DNA of 64,000 bases from Brachybacterium massiliense. Lineage in GTDB: Bacteria > Actinomycetota > Actinomycetes > Actinomycetales > Dermabacteraceae. The DNA lies in contig NZ_FXXB01000003.1 of NCBI RefSeq assembly GCF_900184245.1, forward strand, positions 186,001 through 250,000, in the 5' to 3' direction. The position numbers and the translations under genes are program-made. Position 1 is the stretch's first letter, and each line of letters opens with the position of its first letter. Positions 28,904 through 36,694 of this stretch are shown in pieces. The notes under the pieces were generated by a model, which was not told the origin of the DNA, ran no database searches, and saw only the letters and a program-made list of their open reading frames with translations.

Positions 28904-29785
28904 GTGGAGACCATCAACCTCGGAGCCGTCCTCTTCGGCATCTTGCTGCTGCTGTGGCTGACCTACGCCCTGCCGCGCACCGCGAGCCGTCGCGACGTGA
29001 TGGGCCGAGCCCGCGCCGCCGACGAGGCGGAGATGACCTCCCAGGCGCGGGATCTCTCCGCGGCCGTCCACGCCCGCCGCACCACTGCCGAGGTGAATCC
29101 CGCCATGTCCCAGGACCGTCTGCTCCTGCGCCCCGCCGATCCCACCCGTCGGCCCCGGTTCGACGCCGAGCCCGGCACCCGCATCGACCACGTCCAGGAG
29201 CTCGCCCGTTCCCGCCGCCTGCTGCGCATCGTGCTGCTGGGCCTGCTGGTCACCACCGCCGTGCTCACCGCCCTCGCCGTCGCCCAGATCCTCTCCTGGT
29301 GGCTGCCGGCGATCGCCGCGGTCGGCGTCGTCGGCTACCTGGTGGGTCTGCGCCGCGTCGAGCTCGAGCGCCGCGCCCGGCTCACCCGCGCCGCGACCCT
29401 GGCCCGGCAACGCCGCGCGCAGGAGGAGACCGAGCGCCGCCGCGCGCGCACCGAGGAGCAGGCGCAGGCACCTGCGCCGCGGGCTGCGCAGGGACAGTCT
29501 GCCGTCCCGGCCCCGGCCGCCCTCGAGGACGGCGCCGAGCGCTCAGCGGAGCAGGTCGCACGGCCGGGGGAGTGGACTCCCCGCCCCGTGCCGCGCCCCA
29601 CCTACGCGCTGCGCGGCGAGGTCGATGACCTCGCGAGCCGTCACGCCGCGCACCGCCAGAGCATGCTGGCCACCTCCGTGCCGCTCGAGAACGAGAAGGT
29701 CGAGGAGCTCGAGGCCGTCGACGAGGGCTTCGCCCCCGCGCAGGACCTCCACCTCGACGAGATCCTCGCCCGCCGTCGGGCCTGA
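28904..29785 (+). CDS. SepX/GlpR-like divisome membrane protein
   Basis: 293 aa. An N-terminal helix (LGAVLFGILLLLWLTYALP) is followed by a cytoplasmic segment, a central helix pair (about 103-150), an Arg/Glu coiled stretch (ERRARLTRAATLARQRRAQEE) and a long polar tail. Topology and position after rimJ match Rv0996/GlpR of Corynebacteriales and SepX of Streptomyces, membrane proteins that organise the FtsZ ring. In Corynebacterium the partner is Glp, a MoeA-like protein; no moeA/glp gene is at this locus. Homology is inferred from topology and synteny. Confidence 0.72.
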   Translation: METINLGAVLFGILLLLWLTYALPRTASRRDVMGRARAADEAEMTSQARDLSAAVHARRTTAEVNPAMSQDRLLLRPADPTRRPRFDAEPGTRIDHVQELARSRRLLRIVLLGLLVTTAVLTALAVAQILSWWLPAIAAVGVVGYLVGLRRVELERRARLTRAATLARQRRAQEETERRRARTEEQAQAPAPRAAQGQSAVPAPAALEDGAERSAEQVARPGEWTPRPVPRPTYALRGEVDDLASRHAAHRQSMLATSVPLENEKVEELEAVDEGFAPAQDLHLDEILARRRA

Positions 29786-29786
29786 G

Positions 29787-30989
29787 ATGAGCCCAGCCCG
29801 CCGGCTCGAGGACCTCTCGGCGCTGCTGGCGCGCGAGGGATGGGCCGAGCGCCCGGTGGCGGTCCTCGATCTCGACGCCTTCGACGCCAACGCCCAGGAT
29901 CTGGTGCGCCGCGCCGCCGGGACCCCGCTGCGCGTCGCCTCGAAGTCGCTGCGCGTGCGGACGCTGCTCGAGCGGGTGCTCGCCCGCCCCGGCTTCGCCG
30001 GGATCCTCGCCTTCACCCTCCCCGAAGCGCTCTGGCTCGTCGCACACGGGGCCCGCGACGTCGTGGTCGCCTATCCCACCGCCGAGCGCGGTGCGCTGCG
30101 CCGGCTCGCGAGCCGGCCCGAGGCGCTCGAGGCGATCACGCTGATGATCGACGAGACCGCGCAGGCCGATCTGATCCTGGACGCCATCGAGGATCTCGCC
30201 CCCGCCGGGCGGATCCGGGTGGCTCTTGAGCTGGACGTCTCCTACGCACCGCTGCCAGGGGTGCGCTTCGGCGCGCTGCGCTCACCGGTGCGCACCCCCG
30301 CCCAGGCCGCAAGGCTGACCCGGGAGATCCTCGCCCGGCCGCGCCTGCAGCTGGTGGGCCTGATGGCCTACGAGGGCCACATCGCCGGGGTCACCGACGT
30401 CGCTCCGGGCCCCTATGGCGCGGCGGTGCGCACGATGAAGCGGCTCTCCCGCCCGGACGTCGCCGCACGGCGCGCCGAGGCGGTCGCCGCGGTGCGCGAG
30501 CTGGCCGAGCTCGAGTTCGTCAACGGCGGCGGCACCGGGTCGATCGAGTCCACCGCCGCGGAGGAGGCCGTCACCGAGATCGCCGCCGGCTCCGGCCTGC
30601 TCGGCTCCGGGCTGTTCAGCAGCTACCGCGACTTCGCCCCGCGCCCCGCCCTGCTGCTCGGCGCGAGCGTGGTGCGCCGGCCCGCCCCCGGGGCGGCGAC
30701 CCTGCTGGGCGGGGGATGGATCGCCAGCGGCGTGCCCGGCCCGGACCGGCTGCCGCGCATCCTGCACCCCGGCGGCCTGCGGTTCGCGCCACAGGAAGCT
30801 GCGGGCGAGGTGCAGACGCCCGTGCTCGGCCCCGCGGCCGACGCGCTGCGGGTGGGGGACACGGTGTGGCTGCAGCACGCGAAGGCGGGCGAGCCCGCCG
30901 AGCACTTCGGCCAGTACGTGCTGGTGCGCGGCGAGGAGATCCTCGGAACCGTGCCCACGTACCGCGGTGAGGGTGCAGTCTTCCTCTGA
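29787..30989 (+). CDS. Alanine-racemase-fold PLP protein (D-threonine aldolase/DSD-like)
   Basis: 400 aa. The N-terminal PLP TIM barrel carries the likely Schiff-base Lys in LRVASKSLRVRTLL (about residue 53), LVGLMAYEGHIAG and EFVNGGGTGS. The C-terminal D-ser-dehydrat-type beta domain includes WLQHAKAGEPAEHF. This combination is found in D-threonine aldolase and eukaryotic D-serine dehydratase relatives. It starts one base after the SepX-like gene and precedes a sugar-lactone oxidase. The reaction is unknown; a PLP enzyme acting on a D-amino or beta-hydroxy amino acid is inferred. Confidence 0.8.
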   Translation: MSPARRLEDLSALLAREGWAERPVAVLDLDAFDANAQDLVRRAAGTPLRVASKSLRVRTLLERVLARPGFAGILAFTLPEALWLVAHGARDVVVAYPTAERGALRRLASRPEALEAITLMIDETAQADLILDAIEDLAPAGRIRVALELDVSYAPLPGVRFGALRSPVRTPAQAARLTREILARPRLQLVGLMAYEGHIAGVTDVAPGPYGAAVRTMKRLSRPDVAARRAEAVAAVRELAELEFVNGGGTGSIESTAAEEAVTEIAAGSGLLGSGLFSSYRDFAPRPALLLGASVVRRPAPGAATLLGGGWIASGVPGPDRLPRILHPGGLRFAPQEAAGEVQTPVLGPAADALRVGDTVWLQHAKAGEPAEHFGQYVLVRGEEILGTVPTYRGEGAVFL

Positions 30990-31025
30990 GACGCGCTGGG
31001 CGCCGAGGCCACGATGGAGGAGTCG

Positions 31026-32351
31026 ATGAGGACGAACGCACGCAGGCACCGCAACTGGAGCGGCTCGGTGCGCTTCAGCCCGCAGCAGGTGCGCCGGCCC
31101 ACCAGCGAGGCCCAGGTGCTCGAGGCGCTGCGCATCGCGCGCGAGCGCGGCTGCTCCCTGCGGGTGATCGGCGGCGGGCACTCCTTCTCCGCCCTCGCGG
31201 CGACCGACGGGATCCTGCTGAGCCTCGATGACTGGCAGGGCCTGGTCGCCGCCGACGCGACCACGGGCCTGGTGACCCTGCGCGGCGGGACCCGGCTCTG
31301 GGCGATCGCCGAGCTGCTGGGACCGTACGGCCTGGCGCTGTCGGTGATGGGGGACATCGACCGGCAGGCGATCGCCGGCGCGATCCAGACCGGCACCCAC
31401 GGCACCGGCGCACGCTTCACCGGCTTCGCGGGGATGGTGCGGGGCCTGCGCCTGGCGCTGCCCGACGGGACGATCGTGGACACCTCGCCCACGCAGGATC
31501 GGGACCTGTTCGAGGCGGCGCGGCTGGGGCTGGGCACGATCGGGGTGATCCTCGAGGTCACCCTGCAGTGCGTGAGCGCCTACCGGCTCGAGCTGGTCGA
31601 GACCACTGCGCCGCTCGAGGAGACCGCCGCGCACTTCCTCGACGACTCCGCTCGCGCGGACCATCACGAGTTCTTCTGGTTCCCCCGCACCGGCCGCGCC
31701 ACCCAGCGCACCATGCGCCGCCTCCCTGCGGGCACCGCCCGCGTCCGGCCCGCCCGTGCGCTCGAGCTGCTGCAGAGCGAGGTGCTCGGCAACGGGACCT
31801 GGGAGCTGATGTGCCGCGGCGCCGCCCTGGTGCCGTCGCTCAGCCGTCCCGTGGCGGAGATCGCCTCGCACGTCCTGGCCGGGCCACGAGTGGTCGACGA
31901 CTCCGCCTCCGTCTACGCGGCCCCGCGCCGGGTGCGGTTCCACGAATCCGAGTGGGCGCTGCCGGCGGACCGCTTCGAGGAGGCGTTCGCGGCGCTGCGT
32001 GCCCGCTTCGCGCAGGAGGACGTGCGGGTCACCTTCCCCCTCGAGATCCGCCGCGTCGCAGCGGACGACGTCTGGCTCTCGACCGCCCACGAGCGAGACT
32101 CCGTCTACATCGCCGCCCATCGCTACCAGGCGGAGCAGGCGGGGCCGTACCTGCTGATGGTCCAGCGCACCCTCGCCGCCTTCGACGCCCGGCCGCACTG
32201 GGGGAAGCAGCACTGGCTCGGCGCCCGCGAGCTCGCGCAGCTGTACCCCCGCTTCGAGGACTTCACCGCGGTGCGCCGGGCCGTGGACCCCGACGGTGTG
32301 CTCATGACCCCGTACCTCTCTCACCTGCTGGAACATCGCGCAGCGCGCTGA
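31026..32351 (+). CDS. D-arabinono-1,4-lactone oxidase family FAD protein
   Basis: 441 aa VAO/ALO-family flavoprotein. The N-terminal FAD-binding domain has the sequence GGGHSFSALA, in which the His normally binds FAD covalently, followed by QTGTHGTGARFTG and LGLGTIGVILEVTL. The C-terminal ALO domain ends with RPHWGKQHW and DPDGVLMTPYL. Relatives oxidise aldonolactones or alditols with O2. ATG 31026 has GGAGG 5 nt upstream; ATG 31014 is an alternative start. It follows the PLP protein by 36 nt, a pairing that suggests a shared pathway. Confidence 0.87.
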   Translation: MRTNARRHRNWSGSVRFSPQQVRRPTSEAQVLEALRIARERGCSLRVIGGGHSFSALAATDGILLSLDDWQGLVAADATTGLVTLRGGTRLWAIAELLGPYGLALSVMGDIDRQAIAGAIQTGTHGTGARFTGFAGMVRGLRLALPDGTIVDTSPTQDRDLFEAARLGLGTIGVILEVTLQCVSAYRLELVETTAPLEETAAHFLDDSARADHHEFFWFPRTGRATQRTMRRLPAGTARVRPARALELLQSEVLGNGTWELMCRGAALVPSLSRPVAEIASHVLAGPRVVDDSASVYAAPRRVRFHESEWALPADRFEEAFAALRARFAQEDVRVTFPLEIRRVAADDVWLSTAHERDSVYIAAHRYQAEQAGPYLLMVQRTLAAFDARPHWGKQHWLGARELAQLYPRFEDFTAVRRAVDPDGVLMTPYLSHLLEHRAAR

Positions 32352-32396
32352 ACAGTCCGCACCTCAGGCGAACGCTCCTGCGCAGTGCGGGGCGGC

Positions 32397-32402
32397 TAGC
32401 CT
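32397..32402 (+). promoter_or_regulatory. Leaderless promoter -10 of the inositol-phosphatase-family gene
   Basis: TAGCCT, then 7 nt, then ATG at 32410. The intervening GGCGGGG is not a convincing ribosome site. Confidence 0.5.
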
Positions 32403-32409
32403 GGCGGGG

Positions 32410-33291
32410 ATGAACACCACCGCGCCCCGCTCCCCGTCCGCTCCCTCTCCCGCCCAGCTGCTCGAGATCGCGACCACCGCGGCCTTCGCCGCCGCCGAGT
32501 ACATCCGCGGCCTGGACCGCGACGGCCTGGCCCGCGAGTACAAGACCTCCAGCCACGACATCGTCACCGAGCACGACCGCGCGAGCGAGGAGATCATCGT
32601 CTCCGAGCTGCAGCGCCTGCTGCCGAGTGCCCGGATCGTCGGCGAGGAGGGCGGCGTCCGCCCCGCCGAGCAGCCGGCCGCCGAGAGCGAGGGGCCCCAG
32701 GTCAGCTTCTTCGTCGACCCCATCGACGGCACCAGCAACTTCGCCGCCGGTCTGCCGCTGTTCTGCGTCTCGATCGGGGTCGCGATCGGGGACGAGCTGG
32801 TCGCCGGCGTGATCGACGCCCCGATCCTCGGCCAGGTCTTCGCCGCGGCCGCCGGCGAGGCCACCCTCAACGGCCGCCCGCTGCGCCCCCGCGCCACCCG
32901 CCCCGCCGCTGATGCCCTGGTGCTCTCGGGCTTCCCCGGTCAGCGGATCGGCAACGAGTTCCCCGAGTTCGCGGCCCGCGCCCAGCGCTCCCTCGAGAAC
33001 GGGGTGTCCTCGGTGCGCCACCTGGGCACCGCGGCGCTCGAGCTCGCCTACGTCGCCGCCGGCTGGGCGGATGCGACCTCGCTCGGGACCATCAACGCCT
33101 GGGACGTCGCCGCGGGATTCCACATCCTGCGCCGCGCCGGCGGCACGATCCGCACCTGGCCAGGGAAGGCCGGCGTCGCTCAGGCCGACCACCTGCAGCC
33201 CGCCTACGTGGCCTGCACCGGCCAGGAGCGGCTGAGCGTGCTCGACGAGCTGCACGAGGAGCTGCAGGAACTGCGCGACGCCGCCCTGTGA
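32410..33291 (+). CDS. Inositol monophosphatase family protein
   Basis: 293 aa, Mg-dependent phosphatase fold. Metal-binding motifs are DIVTEHDRASE, GEEGG, DPIDGTSNF (Asp-Pro-Ile-Asp-Gly-Thr) and WDVAAG near the C terminus. Possible substrates are inositol-1-phosphate, histidinol phosphate, fructose-1,6-bisphosphate or PAP; the sequence does not decide. A short insert (residues about 83-98, Pro/Glu-rich) follows the Glu motif. It lies just upstream of tRNA-Ala. Confidence 0.88.
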   Translation: MNTTAPRSPSAPSPAQLLEIATTAAFAAAEYIRGLDRDGLAREYKTSSHDIVTEHDRASEEIIVSELQRLLPSARIVGEEGGVRPAEQPAAESEGPQVSFFVDPIDGTSNFAAGLPLFCVSIGVAIGDELVAGVIDAPILGQVFAAAAGEATLNGRPLRPRATRPAADALVLSGFPGQRIGNEFPEFAARAQRSLENGVSSVRHLGTAALELAYVAAGWADATSLGTINAWDVAAGFHILRRAGGTIRTWPGKAGVAQADHLQPAYVACTGQERLSVLDELHEELQELRDAAL

Positions 33292-33338
33292 CCTTCGTCA
33301 AGGCCCCCGGCCGAGTGCGACGCCAGCCCCTCAGCGGT

Positions 33339-33344
33339 GATAAT
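33339..33344 (+). promoter_or_regulatory. -10 element of tRNA-Ala
   Basis: GATAAT, 23 nt before the mature tRNA 5' end; the overlapping TAATCT is an alternative. Nothing resembling a strong -35 lies 17 nt upstream. Confidence 0.55.
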
Positions 33345-33367
33345 CTGTCGTGGTCGCACAGCGACAT

Positions 33368-33440
33368 GGGGCTATGGCGCAGTTGGTAGCGCGTCTCGTT
33401 CGCAATGAGAAGGTCGGGGGTTCGAATCCCCCTAGCTCCA
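33368..33440 (+). tRNA. tRNA-Ala (anticodon CGC)
   Basis: 73 nt that fold as a full cloverleaf: acceptor GGGGCTA with TAGCTCC, a D arm with AGTTGGTA, an anticodon stem TCTCG with TGAGA around the loop TTCGCAA (anticodon CGC, codon GCG), and a T arm GGGGG-TTCGAAT-CCCCC. The discriminator is A and CCA is not encoded. GCG is a frequent Ala codon in such a GC-rich genome. Confidence 0.97.
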
Positions 33441-33447
33441 CCGCAGG

Positions 33448-33495
33448 CCTGTGCCGCATCACCGTTCGTGAACGGTGATGCGGCACAGGTTTTTT
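33448..33495 (+). terminator. Intrinsic terminator after tRNA-Ala
   Basis: A perfect 20-bp inverted repeat (33448-33467 and 33470-33489) with a 2-nt gap, followed directly by six T (33490-33495). This is the only canonical U-tract terminator I saw in the window. Confidence 0.95.
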
Positions 33496-33517
33496 CATGC
33501 CGGCGCGAGAGGCTGCC

Positions 33518-33718
33518 TCACCCCGGCTGGTCCTCACCCCCGTGATCGCCGGTCGGGGTGTCCTCGGGGTCGGCGTAGCCGAGGGCCTCAGCGCTGGCCT
33601 CGTCCTTGTCGGCCTCCTCGGTCGTGCTCTCCGGGTCTGCGGCGTCGTCGTTCACGATGTCGTGCGGCGGGACGACGAAGCCGTGCGGAAGGGGTGCTCC
33701 TGGACCTGTGCTCATCAT
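33518..33718 (-). CDS. Small acidic hypothetical protein (66 aa)
   Basis: An Asp/Glu-rich, probably disordered protein: a Pro/Gly N terminus (GPGAPLPHGFVVPPHDIV) then DDAADPESTTEEADKDEASAEAL and a Gly/Asp tail. No known domain. It is accepted as a gene because a TAGTCT hexamer stands exactly 6 nt before its ATG, the same layout as other leaderless genes here. It converges on the tRNA-Ala terminator. Confidence 0.65.
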   Translation of the reverse strand: MMSTGPGAPLPHGFVVPPHDIVNDDAADPESTTEEADKDEASAEALGYADPEDTPTGDHGGEDQPG

Positions 33719-33724
33719 GCGGTG

Positions 33725-33730
33725 AGACTA
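33725..33730 (-). promoter_or_regulatory. Leaderless promoter -10 of the small acidic protein gene
   Basis: TAGTCT on the minus strand, then 6 nt, then ATG at 33718. Confidence 0.55.
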
Positions 33731-33918
33731 CCGTCACATCCGTCGCCGCCGACGGGTGGCCTCGATCTGCGCTGGTCCAGCGCTCGCGCGAGCGTCGACC
33801 TTCCGGTCGGACCGCTCTCGGCCACGCGCCATGGTCCTCGACGCGGACCGCCGCGATCGGAGGATGGGAGGAGTACGCTCCACCCCACCGCCCGTGCGCA
33901 TCGAAGGAGAGCCGCGCC

Positions 33919-34491
33919 ATGAGACCGCTGCGCTATTCGCTCAACCTCACCCTTGACGGCTGTGTGCACCACGAGGCGGGGATCCCGCCGGACCCTGAAT
34001 CGATGGCGTACTGGACCGAGCAGATGCTCAGCGCGGACGCCGAGATCTTCGGCCGGGTGACCTACCGGATGATGGAATCGGCCTGGCGCAGACCCGACTC
34101 GGGCCGCTGGCCCGACTGGATGCAGGACTGGGAGATCCCCTTCGCAGAGGCGATCGACGCGGCGAAGAAGTACGTCATCTCCAGCACGCTCCGCGAGGTC
34201 GACTGGAACACCGAGCTGCTGCGCGGCGACCCCGTCCAGCAGGTCCGAGAACTCAAGGAACAGCCGGGCGGGAGGCTGTCCGTGGGCGGTGTGAGGCTCC
34301 CTCTCGCGCTGGCAGAGGCGGGCCTGATCGACGAGTACGAGTTCCTCATCCTGCCAGTGATCGCCGGGCATGGGCCGACGCTGCTGGCCGGCCTGCAGGA
34401 ACGCCTCTCCCTCGAGCTCGTGGACCGTCAGCAGTTCGACTCCGGCGCCGTGGCGCTGCGCTACCGGTCGTCACCGCCGCACCGAGGCTGA
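33919..34491 (+). CDS. Dihydrofolate reductase family protein (RibD C-terminal-like)
   Basis: 190 aa. The single RibD_C/DHFR-fold domain begins RPLRYSLNLTLDGCVHHEAG and contains DAEIFGRVTYRMMESAW, KYVISSTL, a region near GRLSVGGVRLPLALAEAGLIDEYEFLILPVIAGHGPTL. These stand-alone relatives (YwjB/YyaP type) are common NADPH-fold proteins of unknown substrate. ATG start with AAGGAGA 8 nt upstream; the long in-frame extension to 33475 is low-quality sequence and rejected. No link to the folate genes at 5-7 kb. Confidence 0.87.
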   Translation: MRPLRYSLNLTLDGCVHHEAGIPPDPESMAYWTEQMLSADAEIFGRVTYRMMESAWRRPDSGRWPDWMQDWEIPFAEAIDAAKKYVISSTLREVDWNTELLRGDPVQQVRELKEQPGGRLSVGGVRLPLALAEAGLIDEYEFLILPVIAGHGPTLLAGLQERLSLELVDRQQFDSGAVALRYRSSPPHRG

Positions 34492-34584
34492 CTCTCAACA
34501 GGGCGCGGCGGGGGAACTGAGTCGGGAGACCACAGCGGTCCGAACTTTTCGCGTCCCGGTCACCTCGTCGCAAGACCGGCGAGG

Positions 34585-34590
34585 TAGTGT
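34585..34590 (+). promoter_or_regulatory. -10 element of the first hydrolase gene
   Basis: TAGTGT, 30 nt before ATG 34621, which also has a G-rich ribosome site (GGGGGAGGGG at 34609-34618). Confidence 0.45.
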
Positions 34591-34620
34591 CCCCTCGACA
34601 CCCCGCACGGGGGAGGGGCC

Positions 34621-35340
34621 ATGACGCGCAGCATCGTGCTGATCCACGCCGTGCGCTCCTCCCGCACCATGTGGAAGGGCCAGCGCCGCCGACTACGCGA
34701 GCACGGCTATGAGGTCCGCGCCCCGGATCTGCCCGGCCATGGCAGCCGGCGCGGCGAGCCGTTCACCCTCACCGGAGCGCTCGAGACCATCGACGAGGCG
34801 GTCGGCGCCTGCGCGGAGCCACCCCTGCTGGTGGGGCTGTCCCTGGGCGGCTTCCTCACCCTCCACTGGGCCGGCACCCACCCCGGCAGGGTCGCGGGTG
34901 TGGTCGCGGCGGGCTGCACGATCGTCCCCGGCCCGGCCACAGCACGCCTGTACGGGCTGTGGATCTCGATGAAGGACTGGCTGCCGGGGGACTCGGACGC
35001 CCGGGTGGCGCGCTCCTTCGCCCGACGCCACACCCGCAAGGCGGCCAAGCGCTACTACGGCGGGGGCCGCGCCCACGGCGTGGTCGGCTCCGTGGTGCGC
35101 TTCATCGGCAGCCTTGACCTGCTGGCTGATGTTGCCGCGATCGACGTGCCGATCACCTTCGTCAACGGCGAGCACGATCCGTTCCGGCGTCACGAGTCGC
35201 TGTTCGTGGAGACCGCCCAGTACGGCGAGCTGGTGATCCTCCGGGATGCCGGGCACATCGCAAACCTCTCCCGCCCCAAACGCTTCGCGAAGCTGCTGCG
35301 CCGCCGCGCCGCGACGAGCACCCCGGTGGCGCAGCGATGA
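34621..35340 (+). CDS. Alpha/beta-fold hydrolase (first of a tandem pair)
   Basis: 239 aa. Oxyanion-side motif LIHAVRSSRTMW, a region near DLPGHGSRRGEPFTL, nucleophile elbow GLSLGG, acid in VNGEHDPF and His in DAGHIANL form a complete catalytic triad. Substrate unknown. ATGA overlap with the next gene, which is a clear paralogue (same DLPGHGSRR and LETI elements), so the pair arose by tandem duplication. Confidence 0.87.
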   Translation: MTRSIVLIHAVRSSRTMWKGQRRRLREHGYEVRAPDLPGHGSRRGEPFTLTGALETIDEAVGACAEPPLLVGLSLGGFLTLHWAGTHPGRVAGVVAAGCTIVPGPATARLYGLWISMKDWLPGDSDARVARSFARRHTRKAAKRYYGGGRAHGVVGSVVRFIGSLDLLADVAAIDVPITFVNGEHDPFRRHESLFVETAQYGELVILRDAGHIANLSRPKRFAKLLRRRAATSTPVAQR

Positions 35341-36095
35341 CCAGCCGCTGGCCCGTGGTCCTGATCCACGGCACCCGCACCTCGCACAGCCAGTGGGACC
35401 TGCAGTTGCCGGCCCTGCGCGCCGCCGGTCACAGGGTCGCCACCCCGGATCTGCCCGGTCACGGCAGCCGGCGCGAGGAAGCCTTCACGCTCGAGACAGC
35501 GCTGGAGACCATCGAGCACGCCGCCCGCACGCTGCACGAGAGCTCCGGCGAGCCGGTGCTGCTGGTGGGCAGCTCGCTGGGCGGGATGCTCTCGATCCGC
35601 GCCGCCGCCGATCTCGACTCCACCCCGGGCATCCTGGGAGGGCTCGTCGCCTGCGGCGCCGCGCTGCAGCCCGGGCCGCGCGGCGCCCGCCTGTACGGCC
35701 GGCTCATCGCCTCCGCCGATCTGGTGCCGGGGATGCGGGAGGGCGGAGCGCTGTTCCAGAGGATCCTCGGGGCCGACGGGGCTCGCGCCTACCTCCGCGG
35801 AGGCCGCGCCGACCTCTCCGTGGTCGCCCCGGCCTTCGCCGCCGTCGCCTCGCTCGACCTGCGCCGCGACCTCGCCCGGATCACCGCACCGGTGACCTTC
35901 CTCCACGGCCGCGGCGACCAGCTGCGCGCCCACGAGAAGACCCTCACCGCCGCCGCCCCGCACGGACACCTCGAGGTGCTCCCGTACGGCAACCACATGG
36001 TCAACCTCGTCGCACCGGGCCGGTTCAACGCCGATCTGCTGCGGGTCCTGGAGCGCACCCAGCGCGAGCGGCGAGGGGGCGCTTCAGGGTCGTAG
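35337..36095 (+). CDS. Alpha/beta-fold hydrolase (second of a tandem pair)
   Basis: 252 aa. LIHGTRTSHSQW, DLPGHGSRREEAFTL, nucleophile elbow GSSLGG, acid in HGRGDQL and His in YGNHMVNL complete the triad. It is paralogous to the preceding gene but diverged through the lid region. The ATG overlaps the upstream stop by 4 nt. It ends in TAG, which is also the first three bases of the next gene's -10 hexamer. Confidence 0.87.
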   Translation: MTSRWPVVLIHGTRTSHSQWDLQLPALRAAGHRVATPDLPGHGSRREEAFTLETALETIEHAARTLHESSGEPVLLVGSSLGGMLSIRAAADLDSTPGILGGLVACGAALQPGPRGARLYGRLIASADLVPGMREGGALFQRILGADGARAYLRGGRADLSVVAPAFAAVASLDLRRDLARITAPVTFLHGRGDQLRAHEKTLTAAAPHGHLEVLPYGNHMVNLVAPGRFNADLLRVLERTQRERRGGASGS

Positions 36096-36098
36096 GCT
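36093..36098 (+). promoter_or_regulatory. Leaderless promoter -10 of the LysR-sensor-domain gene, overlapping a TAG stop
   Basis: TAGGCT, then 6 nt, then ATG at 36105. Bases 36093-36095 are the stop codon of the hydrolase gene. Confidence 0.55.
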
Positions 36099-36104
36099 GA
36101 GGCC

Positions 36105-36650
36105 ATGCACACCACCACCCTCCGCGTCGGCTTCGTGCCCGGGGTCGAACCCGATCGCTTCCTGCGCCGCTGGAAGTCCGGTCGCCGCCAGGCCTGGCTC
36201 GAACTGGTCCCGGTCCCGCTCTCCCGCCAGCGTGAAGCGCTCGAGCAGGGCGAGGTGGACATGTGCTTCGTGCGCCTCCCGCACGAGGCCCCGGACCACC
36301 ACCTGGTGCCGCTGTGGGAGGAGCGTGCCGCGATCGTGGTGGGCACCGAGAACGTCCTCAGCCTCCTCGACGAGATCAGCGAGACGGATCTGAGCGGCGA
36401 GACCGAGATCCCCGCCGAGCACGCTGACGACGCCGCGGACCGCGTCGCCGTGGTCGCCACGGGCATCGGCTACACCCGCATGCCGCTCTCCCTGGCCCGG
36501 CTCCACCATCGCAAGGATGCCGCCGCCCGTCCGCTGATCGACGGCGAGCCCACCCGCATCGCCCTCGCCTGGCCGCGCGCGGCCGATGACGAGGTGCGCC
36601 AGGAGTTCGTCGGCGTCGTGCGCGGGCGCACCGCCCGTTCCAGCCGCTGA
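36105..36650 (+). CDS. Stand-alone LysR substrate-binding-domain protein
   Basis: 181 aa resembling the effector-binding (periplasmic-binding-fold) part of LysR regulators: LRVGFVPGVEPDRFLRRW, REALEQGEVDMCFVRLP, LVPLWEERAAIVVG and a C-terminal VATGIGYTRMP. There is no helix-turn-helix and the start is fixed by the leaderless promoter, so it is not simply mis-started. Such DNA-binding-less proteins occur in actinobacteria; the role is unknown. It lies between the hydrolases and luxS. Confidence 0.75.
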   Translation: MHTTTLRVGFVPGVEPDRFLRRWKSGRRQAWLELVPVPLSRQREALEQGEVDMCFVRLPHEAPDHHLVPLWEERAAIVVGTENVLSLLDEISETDLSGETEIPAEHADDAADRVAVVATGIGYTRMPLSLARLHHRKDAAARPLIDGEPTRIALAWPRAADDEVRQEFVGVVRGRTARSSR

Positions 36651-36694
36651 CCCCTCGCCCTCACCCCACGACCCCTCGCAGAAGGAGCATCCCC

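Noticed and set aside
33475..33918. Fusion of an N-terminal domain to the RibD-C-like protein
   Set aside because: The extension is Arg/Pro-rich noise across the small acidic gene and its promoter; a good ribosome site precedes ATG 33919.
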